From the NCBI GenBank assembly GCA_902465115.1, contig CABQMC010000002.1:1-30838 (forward strand): a stretch of 30,838 nt of DNA, written 5' to 3'. The notes beneath the pieces are model-generated. The model did no database searches. It saw only the letters and a program-made list of their open reading frames with translations, and was not told the origin of the DNA. The stretch comes from an uncultured Collinsella sp. GTDB taxonomy: Bacteria > Actinomycetota > Coriobacteriia > Coriobacteriales > Coriobacteriaceae. Shown here one piece after another: positions 25,301-30,838 of the stretch (within the stretch, counting starts at the first letter, position 1; the number at the start of each line of letters is the position of its first letter). The translations under genes and the position numbers were made by a program.

Positions 25301-25684
25301 TTCGAGTACGACGAGCCCGGTACGTACGTCTACACCATCAGCGAGGTCAAGGGCGACGAGGCCGGTATGACCTACGACAAGTCCGTCTTTACCGCGACCG
25401 TCAACGTGGTCGACGACGGCGAGGGCAACCTCAAGGCGAACGTCGCCTTTACCAAGGGTGACAAGAGCGTCGAGGGTATCGTGTTCAACAACACGTACAA
25501 GAAGCCCGAGACACCCGTGCCGACGCCCGATCCCGGCACGCCCAAGACCGTGACGAATATCGTCAAGACGGTCAAGGGCTTCCTGCCCACCACGGGTGAC
25601 CAGCAGGCCGCCGTACTGCTCACGGCATTTGTTATCGTCATGGCCGGCGTCGGAGCCCTGGTCTGGGGTATCCGTAAGCGCTAG
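19340..25684 (+). CDS. Giant LPXTG-anchored surface protein: vWA domain plus about ten FctA-like isopeptide domains
   Basis: A 2114-residue secreted adhesin or pilus-like stalk. Residues 1-25 are a signal peptide (RYTRG, hydrophobic core, AAAFA). A vWA domain follows, with the metal-site residues Asp120-x-Ser122-x-Ser124, Thr231 and Asp260. From about residue 700 there are ten repeats of 100-150 residues. Each has Lys in a T-K-x-L-x-G-R type start, a central Glu in YTxxE, and Asn in a terminal NTY, the triad that forms Lys-Asn isopeptide bonds in Spy0128/FctA pilins. The end has LPTTG (2082-2086), a membrane helix and RKR, so sortase should fix it to peptidoglycan. Repeat 8 contains an acidic tract. 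AAGGGAG at 19328-19334 supports the start. No sortase gene lies nearby. Ligand unknown. Confidence 0.9.
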   Translation: MSRYTRGLLAVILAVVLVLPAAAFAMLPEANARSSTGMDGPAMTGKTVVDYDTSNHWKFWAGGYNGKEITTQNVGRIWTDKTVRAVENGDSDFLTTLSAISSTSDTTVSGKPLDIVLVLDASGSMSDPMGDGDPIKRIDALKTAANSFIDTIAKENAKISDESKQHQVAVVKFSGNKSTTVGNDFYRDDGYTYNYSQTMMGLTNCSEASATEPGATDLKKTINAINPAGSTRADYGLQLADEVFSSGRADAKKIVVFFTDGSPTSSSGFEKKVANSAIKSAKDLKDKGADIYTIGIFSGVNPSADPTVDGTSKENKFMHAVSSNYPAASSSISSWGEWTINFGARAENANYYKSATSASELEKIFEEISGSIIQAGYPTEVHGGYGEHKSGYITFTDELGDFMQVDNFTSVVYNGTTFDKPTKKTEGNVDTYKFTGAAANLVITVQHTEEGKPQAGDIVTVKIPASLIPLRHFKITDGVLTVDDTEPIRVNYTSSVKRDALDNLFAPEKVAGLKGYIESNTITAENGSKIVNFYANKWNAGALGDTIANFEPADTNRYYYFQKQTPIYVDKNCTTPATGSLAAEGIYYYKDEFEALGADGKAESRTAVIEFAGEHAANFEGAVVRDASGNLSFSKGTARLAFIDELHTTKESVGGNLTGTVTDVLNPKWNNMSAKANATEVDVHLGNNGKISYKYDMTPATVDTGARFGLTKVLEGRDWTDADEFKFELAATSENDAPMPALATAIVCKADPDKGRAAIDFGEITYNKPGEYTYEVREVKGDAGGITYSKNVATFKVTVAVNATGGLKADVEKISGETEFKNTYSAKTETPLTLEATKTLTGRPMADDEFKFALSYAGHDEVLLDATNKGGKVEFGPLTYTTKSLAKLVEEDKASLDASSDKPTWTIHYIAAEQTGKLPAGVSATVSAIDACVTVVDNGDGTLTATAVYGDAGNEFVNTYTAAPAEASLVGKKNLQVPKGLTPADIAGKFTFTVTGEEGTPMPANTSAHNDAKGKVDFGKITFTLDDLNKALGEKPEKREHTFTYTVTESGEVAGVTNDAKLSREVFFTVTDDGKGNLIVSRKPDGDVAFTFTNTYNVTPVETSVTDQITANKVLTGRELAAGEFSFELVEGDEVVAKGTNAADGTIAMDKIAYDKLGKHTYTLREAKGGTTSKGVTYSDAKYTIETTITDNGDGTLKAEHVLKGTEPAEFKNTYSVTPLDAELDFDLSKVISGRDWTDGDEFSFTITAAEGTPLPDPATVTVSKKDAKDGIAAINFGKIRYTAAGTYKYEIRENAGNAAGMTYDGHVATAEVTVTENGEGVLTANVTKKESGRFTNTYRTELDYAAAGGLKLSKSLSGRPMTEGQFTFTVTPADDASARALGLLPGVNSFKSPEAAEATVGLIDILAGHEVKFTQADAGKTFKYTVAEKNDHKPGYTYDDAERTVTIAIADDTAGTLTATTTVSGGPEGTHETVHKSGENKVEKALVPFHNSYSATTNTPGGTAAQVVATKTLTGRPMADGEFWFGIAYQGELVAYENLKPNIGGHVSFDKLHYDTKMLANLEAAGLAYRTDKDGKLAWTINYTAYEDLFGLPNGVSATTWSFGFKVIVVDNGDGTLTATVDYGGVEPLFENVYGAEAVDAALTGAKKLQATEGLTPADITGKFTFTVTADEAGAPMPERTTATNDAAGNVDFGKIHFTLEDLNRALGVTDDATDKAEADEADEAEADEAEAEEADTDANADEPSDEPEPAAPTAPRSHTFTYTVTESGSAPGVTNDTNATRKVSYTVSDDGAGHLSVKREGDDGAAFTFTNTYGVAPTDSSVTDQVKTVKRLTGRDLAAGEFTFELLEDDVVVANGTNDANGTVTLSPIRYEAPGTHTYTLREACPNALGLYKGVTYDGTTYTVVTTVSDNGDGTLTATHKLEGTTESAGFTNKYHAMPTQVSIGAIKVLEGRELKKDEFSFKLVGEDIESTVTNDADGKINFDKFEYDEPGTYVYTISEVKGDEAGMTYDKSVFTATVNVVDDGEGNLKANVAFTKGDKSVEGIVFNNTYKKPETPVPTPDPGTPKTVTNIVKTVKGFLPTTGDQQAAVLLTAFVIVMAGVGALVWGIRKR

Positions 25685-25696
25685 GCACGTCGACAG

Positions 25697-25722
25697 CGCC
25701 CGGGGCCAAAAGGCCCCGGGCG
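25697..25722. terminator. Perfect 11-bp GC hairpin after the adhesin gene
   Basis: CGCCCGGGGCC and GGCCCCGGGCG flank AAAA. There is no T-tract. It lies 13 bases after the stop codon and may protect the mRNA 3' end. Confidence 0.6.
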
Positions 25723-25763
25723 GCCGGCGGGGAGCCAGAAATGTAGCCCCCACCCCACCCCCA

Positions 25764-25804
25764 GCCGCCACGGAGGCATCTCCCTCCTCCGTGGCGGCAT
25801 TTTT
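25764..25804 (+). terminator. Rho-independent terminator of the adhesin gene
   Basis: GCCGCCACGGAGG (25764-25776) pairs perfectly with 25786-25798 and is followed by ATTTTT. A strong terminator placed after the shorter GC hairpin. Confidence 0.88.
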
Positions 25805-25824
25805 GTACGTTGGGGAGGAGAGCT

Positions 25825-25986
25825 CGCCACGAAATCGGCCCATCTACTACGTTTAACCCCTTACCCCCAACCATACTAAAAAACGCCAAAACATAACCGC
25901 AGGTAGAACGCCTGCGATTTTGTTCAAAACGAGGGTATGGCCAGGGGTGTCGAGTCAAACGTAGTAGATGGGCCGATTTCGTGGCG
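25825..25986 (+). repeat. Long-hairpin repeat element, copy 2
   Basis: The arms 25825-25854 and 25957-25986 are perfectly complementary over 30 bases. The core holds GCAGGTAGA (25899-25907) and follows the same order of blocks as copy 1. The arm sequence differs from copy 1 apart from an outer CGCCACGAA-like block. The flank after the right arm (GAAGGAAA and ATCATTTT, about 26012-26031) also matches the flank of copy 1. Confidence 0.8.
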
Positions 25987-26075
25987 CGGTTCCGGTTGAT
26001 TCCTTGGGGGCGAAGGAAAACGGATCATTTTGGTCCCGCGAGGCTGGCGGAGGTACTCGTGCGGGGTCGCCCGAA

Positions 26076-26229
26076 CAAAACTATGCCGGTTTACTACGAT
26101 GAATTCGACATTCCCGACCATGACTGCATTTTTCTAAATATTGCAAGCGTTCTACCTGCGCTTTTGCAAGCGCGCAATTTGCCGTGGTCGAAGGTGGACG
26201 ATTCATCGTAGTAAACCGGCATAGTTTTG
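26076..26229 (-). repeat. Long-hairpin repeat element, copy 3 (core inverted)
   Basis: The arms 26076-26103 and 26202-26229 are perfectly complementary over 28 bases. The outer part, CAAAACTATGCCGG, is shared with copy 1. The core carries TCTACCTGC at 26151-26159, the reverse complement of the shared GCAGGTAGA motif, so the core is inverted relative to copies 1 and 2. Together with copy 2 and two terminators it fills the 605-base gap between the adhesin and the response regulator gene; I see no gene there. Confidence 0.75.
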
Positions 26230-26289
26230 AAATGGCATTAAATCGGTAGCAGCCATTTTGCTATGCCGGAGCGGTTGGTCGTCGGGCAA

Positions 26290-26919
26290 CTACCCTCGCA
26301 GGTAGGCGATGGCGATTTGGGTGCGGTTACGTAGTCCCATTTTGGCGAGGATTGAGCTGATGTGGTTGCGCACCGTGCCTTCTCCCATATAAGCCGTGGC
26401 GGCAATCTCCTTGTTATCGAGGCCGCGGGCGATGAGCTCGGCGACTTCGAACTCGCGGTCGGTCAGGCTGGCAAAGGCGGCGGGCTGGCGAGGCGTGTCC
26501 GCCTTGTTACCCATCCCGTCAAAGTCAACATCTTCGATTGCCTTGCCCTCGAGCACGCGTTTGCCGTCCATGACCTGTGCCAACGCCGGCGGAATGGCGG
26601 CGACATCGGTCTTGATCAGGTAACCGCGGGCGCCCAGCTTGAGCGCCGACACAATGTACTCGTCATCCGAGAATGTCGTTAGAAACACCACACGCGCCGA
26701 AGGGTCGCGCTCAAGGATCTCGCGTGCGGCCGAAAGGCCGTCGCGTCCCGGCATCTGGATGTCGAGCAGCGCGATATCGGGTGCGTGCTCGGCGTAGAGC
26801 GCCACCGCATCGTTGCCGTTGGCACCGGTGCCCACCACTTCGATCTGCGGCTGGGCGCCCAGGATAATCTTGAGCGAATCGACCACCAAGCGGTCGTCGT
26901 CGACAACGATGAGCCTCAT
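26290..26919 (-). CDS. NarL/LuxR-family response regulator
   Basis: A 209-residue DNA-binding regulator. The receiver domain (1 to about 120) has the acidic pair DDD at 7-9, phospho-acceptor Asp53 in LLDIQMPGRDG, Thr81/82 in FLTTFSD, and Lys103 in YLIKTD. The C-terminal LuxR helix-turn-helix (about 145-209) has LTDREFEVAELIARGLDNKEIA and GTVRNHISSILAKMGLRNRTQ. Its ATG overlaps the stop of the kinase gene by four bases (ATGA), so the two are co-translated as one two-component system. The likely target is the divergent ABC operon. Confidence 0.95.
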   Translation of the reverse strand: MRLIVVDDDRLVVDSLKIILGAQPQIEVVGTGANGNDAVALYAEHAPDIALLDIQMPGRDGLSAAREILERDPSARVVFLTTFSDDEYIVSALKLGARGYLIKTDVAAIPPALAQVMDGKRVLEGKAIEDVDFDGMGNKADTPRQPAAFASLTDREFEVAELIARGLDNKEIAATAYMGEGTVRNHISSILAKMGLRNRTQIAIAYLRG

Positions 26920-28061
26920 CGGCCCTCATCTCCTTGCTGTTTGGGAACGGTGGCAAACACACGCCAGCCGCCGGTGCCGGCGCGCGGGCCGGCGGTGAAG
27001 GTGCCGCCAAGCGCCTCGACGCGCTCGCGCATGGAGGCGAGCCCCATGCCCTCCGCAGCGCCGCGGCCGCTTGCTTGGACCTCACCCACGCCATCGTCGG
27101 TAACAATGAGCTGGTAAAACGACGGATGCTCCATGCACCGTACGGTGACGGTCTGGGCGCAAGCGTGGCGCATGGCGTTGGAAAGCGCCTCGCGCAGCAC
27201 CGCCGCAAAGCAGTTGGCGACATTTGCGGGCGCATGCTCGGCCAAAACTTCAAGCTCGATCTGCGGGCCGCCGTCCGAGCGCGCGCCTTCAACAATGCGT
27301 TCGAGCTGCACGGAAAGGTCGACGGCGTTGTCGTTGAGCGCGTGGACGCTGGCGCGCACAAGCTGGAGCGCCTCGTCAACCGTGCGTTTAACGTCGGCGA
27401 AATCGGCGGCGACGCCAGGCTCGTCGGCGTGGACCACGCGTAGGGCTTCGGCCTGCAGTGAGGCGCGCGTGAGCTGGTGCCCGACGTTATCGTGGATCTC
27501 GCGCGCGATGCGGGCGCGTTCGGCGAGCGTCGCGAGCTCGACTTCGTAGTCCTGGCGGTCGGCGAGGTCGCGGTTGCGTGCCTCGAGTGCCAGGGCGCGT
27601 TCTTGCAGCTTGTCGCGGGTGCGACGCATGCGTTCCTGTTCGCGCTCCAGCTGCGCGGTGCGCAGCGACAGCAACGTGGCGGCGACCGAAAGGATGGCGG
27701 TTAGCAGCAGCGTTCGGGTGGTGAGCGCGCCGCCGCGAAGGTCCGCGACAAGCGCGCAGACAAACACGGCGCCAATCGCCAGCGCGGGCCAGATGCGTTC
27801 ACGGCGCACGCGTCGCGCGATGTCATAGAGGGCGAGAGGCGCAAACGGCACAAACGGCGGCACGAAGACAGCCGCGATGATGTAAACGTAACTTGCGGTC
27901 TTGCTTGCGCGGCGCGTGCGTTCCCCCTGTGCGACCTCGGCCAGTGAGGTGGCAATAACGCCAAGGCAAAACGCCACAACCAGACGAGCGTCCACGGCAA
28001 GACCCATGGCGGCCGCAATACAGCACGCCAGCACGATCGATTTGTCGAAAAGCCTGTTCAT
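26916..28061 (-). CDS. NarL-partner sensor histidine kinase (HisKA_3 / DesK-like)
   Basis: A 381-residue membrane kinase. Residues 1 to about 140 contain several hydrophobic segments with short loops (for example LACCIAAAMGLAVDA and AAVFVPPFVPFAPLALYDIA), so the signal is probably sensed in the membrane. A coiled-coil-like stretch rich in Arg/Glu/Leu leads to the H-box AREIHDNVGHQLTRAS (phospho-His), followed by the ATPase domain with EALSNAMRHA (N-box), DDGVGEV (G1) and GMGLASMRERV (G2). The frame is open to 28226, but ATG 28061 begins the first plausible membrane segment. No Shine-Dalgarno precedes it, and a -10-like TACAAT lies just 6 bases upstream, suggesting a leaderless mRNA. Confidence 0.9.
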   Translation of the reverse strand: MNRLFDKSIVLACCIAAAMGLAVDARLVVAFCLGVIATSLAEVAQGERTRRASKTASYVYIIAAVFVPPFVPFAPLALYDIARRVRRERIWPALAIGAVFVCALVADLRGGALTTRTLLLTAILSVAATLLSLRTAQLEREQERMRRTRDKLQERALALEARNRDLADRQDYEVELATLAERARIAREIHDNVGHQLTRASLQAEALRVVHADEPGVAADFADVKRTVDEALQLVRASVHALNDNAVDLSVQLERIVEGARSDGGPQIELEVLAEHAPANVANCFAAVLREALSNAMRHACAQTVTVRCMEHPSFYQLIVTDDGVGEVQASGRGAAEGMGLASMRERVEALGGTFTAGPRAGTGGWRVFATVPKQQGDEGR

Positions 28062-28067
28062 ACGGGT

Positions 28068-28073
28068 ATTGTA
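28068..28073 (-). promoter_or_regulatory. Candidate -10 box giving a leaderless kinase transcript
   Basis: TACAAT (minus strand) ends 6 bases before ATG 28061, so transcription would start at or next to the A of the start codon. No good -35 box is seen at 16-18 bases, so activation by a regulator would be needed. Confidence 0.35.
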
Positions 28074-28179
28074 CGCGAAGCTGCGCGTGGTGGAGGGGCC
28101 GCCTAGCGCAACCGTGACATTCCTCCCGCACGGTGGGGCGGTCGCGTCAGCGGGCCACGCGACCGAGCCCCCCGCACTC

Positions 28180-28193
28180 GTGACAAAGCTCAC
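28180..28193. promoter_or_regulatory. Inverted repeat GTGA-N6-TCAC in the divergent kinase / ABC gap
   Basis: GTGACAAAGCTCAC is a symmetric site with a 6-base centre, midway between the divergent kinase and ABC operons. A second GTGACA lies at 28114-28119. It could bind the response regulator or a CRP/FNR-type protein; the core matches the CRP half-site pattern. Unproven. Confidence 0.35.
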
Positions 28194-28261
28194 TGGTGCG
28201 CGCCGTCCGCTCCTGCGATGATGCAATCGTACCGGGCCGCAATCAACAGAAGGGCCGCCTC

Positions 28262-29200
28262 ATGACAGACATCGTCCACGTCGAAAACCTCGTCAAGCGC
28301 TATGACGACCTTATTGCGCTCGACCACTTTAACCTGAGTATCGCCCCCGGCGAGATCTTTGGCCTGCTGGGCCCCAACGGCTCGGGCAAGACCACGTCCA
28401 TCAACTGTATTCTGCAGCTGCTCGCCTACGACAAAGGCACTATCGAGCTGTTCGGCGAGCCCATGACGCCCGCCCGCTACGACCTCAAGCGCCGCATCGG
28501 CGTGGTTCCGCAGCAAGTTGCGGTGTTCGACGAGCTCACGGTGCGTGAGAACATCGACTATTTCTGCAGCCTTTACGTTAGCGACTGCAAGCGCCGCCGC
28601 GCGCTAGTGGACGAGGCGATCGACTTTGTCGGGCTGGGCGACTTTACCAGGTTCCGCCCCGGCAAGCTCTCGGGCGGCCTGGCGCGTCGCCTCAACATCG
28701 CCTGCGGCATCGCGCACAAGCCCGAGCTGATCTTCTTTGACGAGCCCACGGTGGCGGTCGACCCGCAGAGTCGCAACGCTATCCTGGAGGGCATCTGCCG
28801 CTTGCGCGACGAGGGCGCCACGGTGGTGTATACCAGCCATTACATGGAGGAAGTCGAGCAGATTTGCAGCCGCATCATGATCATGGACGGCGGACGTGTG
28901 CTGGCGCAGGGCACCAATGACGAGCTCAAACGCATGATTCAAATGGGCGAGCGCGTGACGGTCGAGGTCGGCGCCGTCGAGTCGGCCACGGTCGAGCGGC
29001 TGCGCGCCCTCGAGCACGTGCTTTCGGTTGAGCTGTCCGGCGGCGAGCTCGTCTGCACCTGCGAAGCGAGCCCGCATAACCTGGTCGACATCCTCGACAC
29101 GCTGCGCGCCGCCGACGTGGCGCTCGGCCGCGTGTGGAGCGAGCCGCCGACCCTCAACGACGTGTTTCTCGAGATCACCGGCCGCGAGCTGCGCGACTAG
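28262..29200 (+). CDS. ABC-2 type exporter ATP-binding protein
   Basis: A 312-residue ATPase for a drug or antimicrobial exporter. Walker A GPNGSGKTT (about 38-46), Q-loop region VVPQQVAVFDELTVREN, signature LSGGLARR (about 139), Walker B LIFFDEPT (about 158) and the switch His in YTSHYMEEVE are all present. A C-terminal domain of about 90 residues (ERVTVEVGAVE to TGRELRD) is usual in the DrrA/LnrL group. The start at ATG 28262 is preceded by AAGGG. The first permease follows after 9 bases. Located divergent from a NarL-type two-component system, as in linearmycin-resistance loci, so a membrane-active compound is a reasonable but unproven substrate. Confidence 0.92.
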   Translation: MTDIVHVENLVKRYDDLIALDHFNLSIAPGEIFGLLGPNGSGKTTSINCILQLLAYDKGTIELFGEPMTPARYDLKRRIGVVPQQVAVFDELTVRENIDYFCSLYVSDCKRRRALVDEAIDFVGLGDFTRFRPGKLSGGLARRLNIACGIAHKPELIFFDEPTVAVDPQSRNAILEGICRLRDEGATVVYTSHYMEEVEQICSRIMIMDGGRVLAQGTNDELKRMIQMGERVTVEVGAVESATVERLRALEHVLSVELSGGELVCTCEASPHNLVDILDTLRAADVALGRVWSEPPTLNDVFLEITGRELRD

Positions 29201-29209
29201 GGGGCAGCC

Positions 29210-30397
29210 ATGTTCAACACCATTATTATCACGGTCAAGACGCTGCTGCGTCGGCCGAGTACGTGGGTTTGGGGCGCTCTCTTTCCCATCGCGCTTTCCA
29301 CGATGTTCATGTTTATGTTTGCGAACCTCAGCTCCGACGGCACGGTCGATCCGGTGCCGGTTGCCATCGTGGCGGACGAGGCCTGGGACGCCTCGACCTT
29401 TAAGGACGTGGCGACGTCGCTCGACGAGGAGGGCGACGACCAACTGCTCGAGATCCACGAGTGCGACGACGCAGCCGACGCGAGCCGTGCGCTTAAGGCC
29501 GGCGAGGTCGCGGGCATCTATACGGTCGACGACGCGGGCACGCCCAAACTCACGCTGCTATCGAGTTACGACAGCTCACGTGCGAGTTCGGTGCTCACCG
29601 ACCGCAGCATTCTGGAGACGGTGGCAAGCTCGTATACACAAAATGCCGAGCTCATGTCTCAGATTGCCCAGGACAACCCGGCGGCGCTCGCCGACCCGGA
29701 GGCGGTTGCGCGCGCCCTGTCGTTCGAGGGCGGCACCCGCCGCGTAAGCCTGACACGCACCACGCCCGATGGCACGGTCATCTACTATTACGCGCTCTTT
29801 GGCCTGGTCGCGATGATGTCTGCGGAGTTTGCCGCCTTGAGCGTCGTCGATCTGCAGCCCAATCTGTCGGGCCTTGGCGCGCGCCGCTGCGCGGGCGGTC
29901 TTTCCAAAACGGCGTCGCTGGCCGGTATCTTTGTGGGCTCGTGGCTGGTCTCCTTTGCCTCGATGGCGATCGCGATCGGCTACGTGCGCCTGGTTGTGGG
30001 CGTCGACTTTGGCGGGCGCGAGGGGCTGTGTCTGGTGGGCGGTGCCGCTTCCGCGCTTGCCGCCACGGGCCTGGGGCTCTTTGTGGGCACTCTGCCCGTT
30101 AAGGGCGGCAAGGCATCCAAGTCGGGCATCCTCACAGGCTTTGCCACCACGTGCGCTTTGTTCGCTGGGCTCTACGGCGAACCGGCGATGGCGCTTGCCG
30201 ATGACGTCGCCCGCGCCTGTCCGGCCGAGTGCTGGCTCAACCCCGTCAAGCTCATCTGCGACATGTTCAACCGCCTGTATTTCTTTGAGGACCTGGATCC
30301 TTTCGCCGTTCGCGCCGGCGCACTGGTCCTCATGGCACTGCTGTTCATTGCCGCCGCCACGCTGATCTTTGGAAGGAGCCGCTATGAGCACCTTTAA
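29210..30397 (+). CDS. ABC-2 type exporter permease, first subunit
   Basis: A 395-residue membrane protein. One helix near residues 18-38 (WVWGALFPIALSTMFMFMF) is followed by an extracellular domain of about 150 residues. Five more hydrophobic segments lie in the C-terminal half (for example YYYALFGLVAMMSAEFAALSVV and AGALVLMALLFIAAATLIF). This is the one-plus-five layout of ABC-2 permeases. GGGGGCAG before ATG 29210 gives the ribosome site. The 3' end overlaps the second permease by 14 bases. Confidence 0.88.
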   Translation: MFNTIIITVKTLLRRPSTWVWGALFPIALSTMFMFMFANLSSDGTVDPVPVAIVADEAWDASTFKDVATSLDEEGDDQLLEIHECDDAADASRALKAGEVAGIYTVDDAGTPKLTLLSSYDSSRASSVLTDRSILETVASSYTQNAELMSQIAQDNPAALADPEAVARALSFEGGTRRVSLTRTTPDGTVIYYYALFGLVAMMSAEFAALSVVDLQPNLSGLGARRCAGGLSKTASLAGIFVGSWLVSFASMAIAIGYVRLVVGVDFGGREGLCLVGGAASALAATGLGLFVGTLPVKGGKASKSGILTGFATTCALFAGLYGEPAMALADDVARACPAECWLNPVKLICDMFNRLYFFEDLDPFAVRAGALVLMALLFIAAATLIFGRSRYEHL

Positions 30398-30838
30398 GAC
30401 CGCGCTTCGCATGGCGCTCGCTCACCCGTTCTACCTGCTTATCTACACGGTGTTCATCTCGCTCATGGGTGTGTTTATCGCGGCATCGGTGAGCTGGAAC
30501 TCGTCGCAGCTCACCGAGTACAAGCCCTACGATGCCAACGTGATCGTGGTCGACCGCGACGGCAGTGATCTTTCATGTGCGCTCACCAAGCACCTAGGTT
30601 CGCGTTTTGACCTGGTCACGGGTGTTGGCGACGACACGTACGACCTTGCGGACGCGCTCTCCAAGAGCAACAGCGCCAAGGGCAGCGCCGACTGCGTGTT
30701 CTTTATCCCGGAGGGGTTCGAGGACGACCTGGTCGCGGCTGCCCGCGCGGGGAAGTCCCTGCCCAAGCTCGATGTGACCTACGGTGCCGGCACCATGGCG
30801 GCGGCGCTTTCGTCTGCCGAGGCCTCGCGCTGGATCTC
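30384..30838 (+). CDS. ABC-2 type exporter permease, second subunit (3' end off window)
   Basis: ATG 30384, with GGAAGGA at 30371-30377, overlaps the end of the previous permease. The 151 visible residues start with a basic stretch and one membrane helix (FYLLIYTVFISLMGVFIAA, about 16-34). An extracellular domain follows with the pattern VIVVDRDGS, VGDDTYDLADAL and CVFFIPEGFEDDL, as in YhgE/ABC-2 permeases. The rest lies beyond the right edge. It probably forms a heterodimer with the first permease. Confidence 0.82.
   Translation, partial: MSTFKTALRMALAHPFYLLIYTVFISLMGVFIAASVSWNSSQLTEYKPYDANVIVVDRDGSDLSCALTKHLGSRFDLVTGVGDDTYDLADALSKSNSAKGSADCVFFIPEGFEDDLVAAARAGKSLPKLDVTYGAGTMAAALSSAEASRWI

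Noticed and set aside
20324..25843. Three long minus-strand frames (about 530, 654 and 578 codons) opposite the adhesin gene
   Set aside because: They are antisense shadows produced by strong G/C third-position bias in a repetitive gene. They have no ribosome sites, no known domains, and repeat with the sense repeats.
18493..25958. Short minus-strand peptides in repeat copies 1 and 2 sharing an STCG-V-AFF-MVGG-like pattern
   Set aside because: The similarity follows from shared DNA of the repeat core. Copy 3 does not keep the frame and no ribosome sites are present, so conservation looks nucleotide-level.
18948..26229. The three hairpin repeats as a CRISPR array
   Set aside because: Copies are long, widely spaced, internally palindromic and in different orientations. 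There are no short regular repeats with spacers and no cas genes.

Overview
The window is high-GC DNA with strong third-position G/C bias. Gene content suggests a gut actinobacterium of class Coriobacteriia, most likely Collinsella or a close relative. The clues are an Ech-type [NiFe] hydrogenase operon, an LPXTG-anchored protein built of isopeptide pilin domains, a folP-folK fusion, and families of long palindromic intergenic repeats. This placement is inference from gene style; no rRNA gene is present to confirm it.

Left part (1-9.5 kb). The 5' part of glmU runs off the left edge on the minus strand. Divergent from it is a compact ECF vitamin-type transporter operon: EcfT, a double EcfA ATPase in one chain, and a dedicated S component. 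A 191-bp segment with inverted ends sits in frame between the two ATPase domains. Next come exoA (minus), a sirtuin deacylase (plus), a bifunctional folP-folK gene with a large low-complexity insert, a divergent biotin-ligase-like gene, and convergent coaX. The theme is cofactor supply and housekeeping.

Middle (9.5-18.9 kb). An initiator tRNA gene has its own promoter and terminator. It is followed by an Old Yellow Enzyme/FAD iron-sulfur oxidoreductase and an orphan helix-turn-helix protein resembling an IS3-family OrfA. Then comes an operon in echABCDEF order, but with echA and echB fused into one 960-residue membrane protein. The large subunit keeps all four Ni-ligand cysteines, so this is a hydrogenase and not complex I. 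It probably oxidises reduced ferredoxin, makes H2 and pumps ions.

Right part (18.9-30.8 kb). A 2114-residue secreted surface protein has a vWA domain, about ten FctA/Spy0128-like isopeptide domains and an LPTTG sorting signal. It is flanked by three copies of a long-hairpin repeat element and preceded by a cluster of TGTCTCA half-sites that looks like an operator. The window ends with a NarL/DesK-type two-component system divergent from an ABC-2 exporter operon (ATPase plus two permeases, the second cut by the right edge). That layout resembles linearmycin-resistance (LnrJK-LnrLMN) modules.

The best candidates for undescribed biology are the EchA-EchB fusion, the hairpin repeat family whose arms differ between copies yet stay self-complementary, the in-frame repeat inside the ECF ATPase, and the operator cluster before the giant adhesin.
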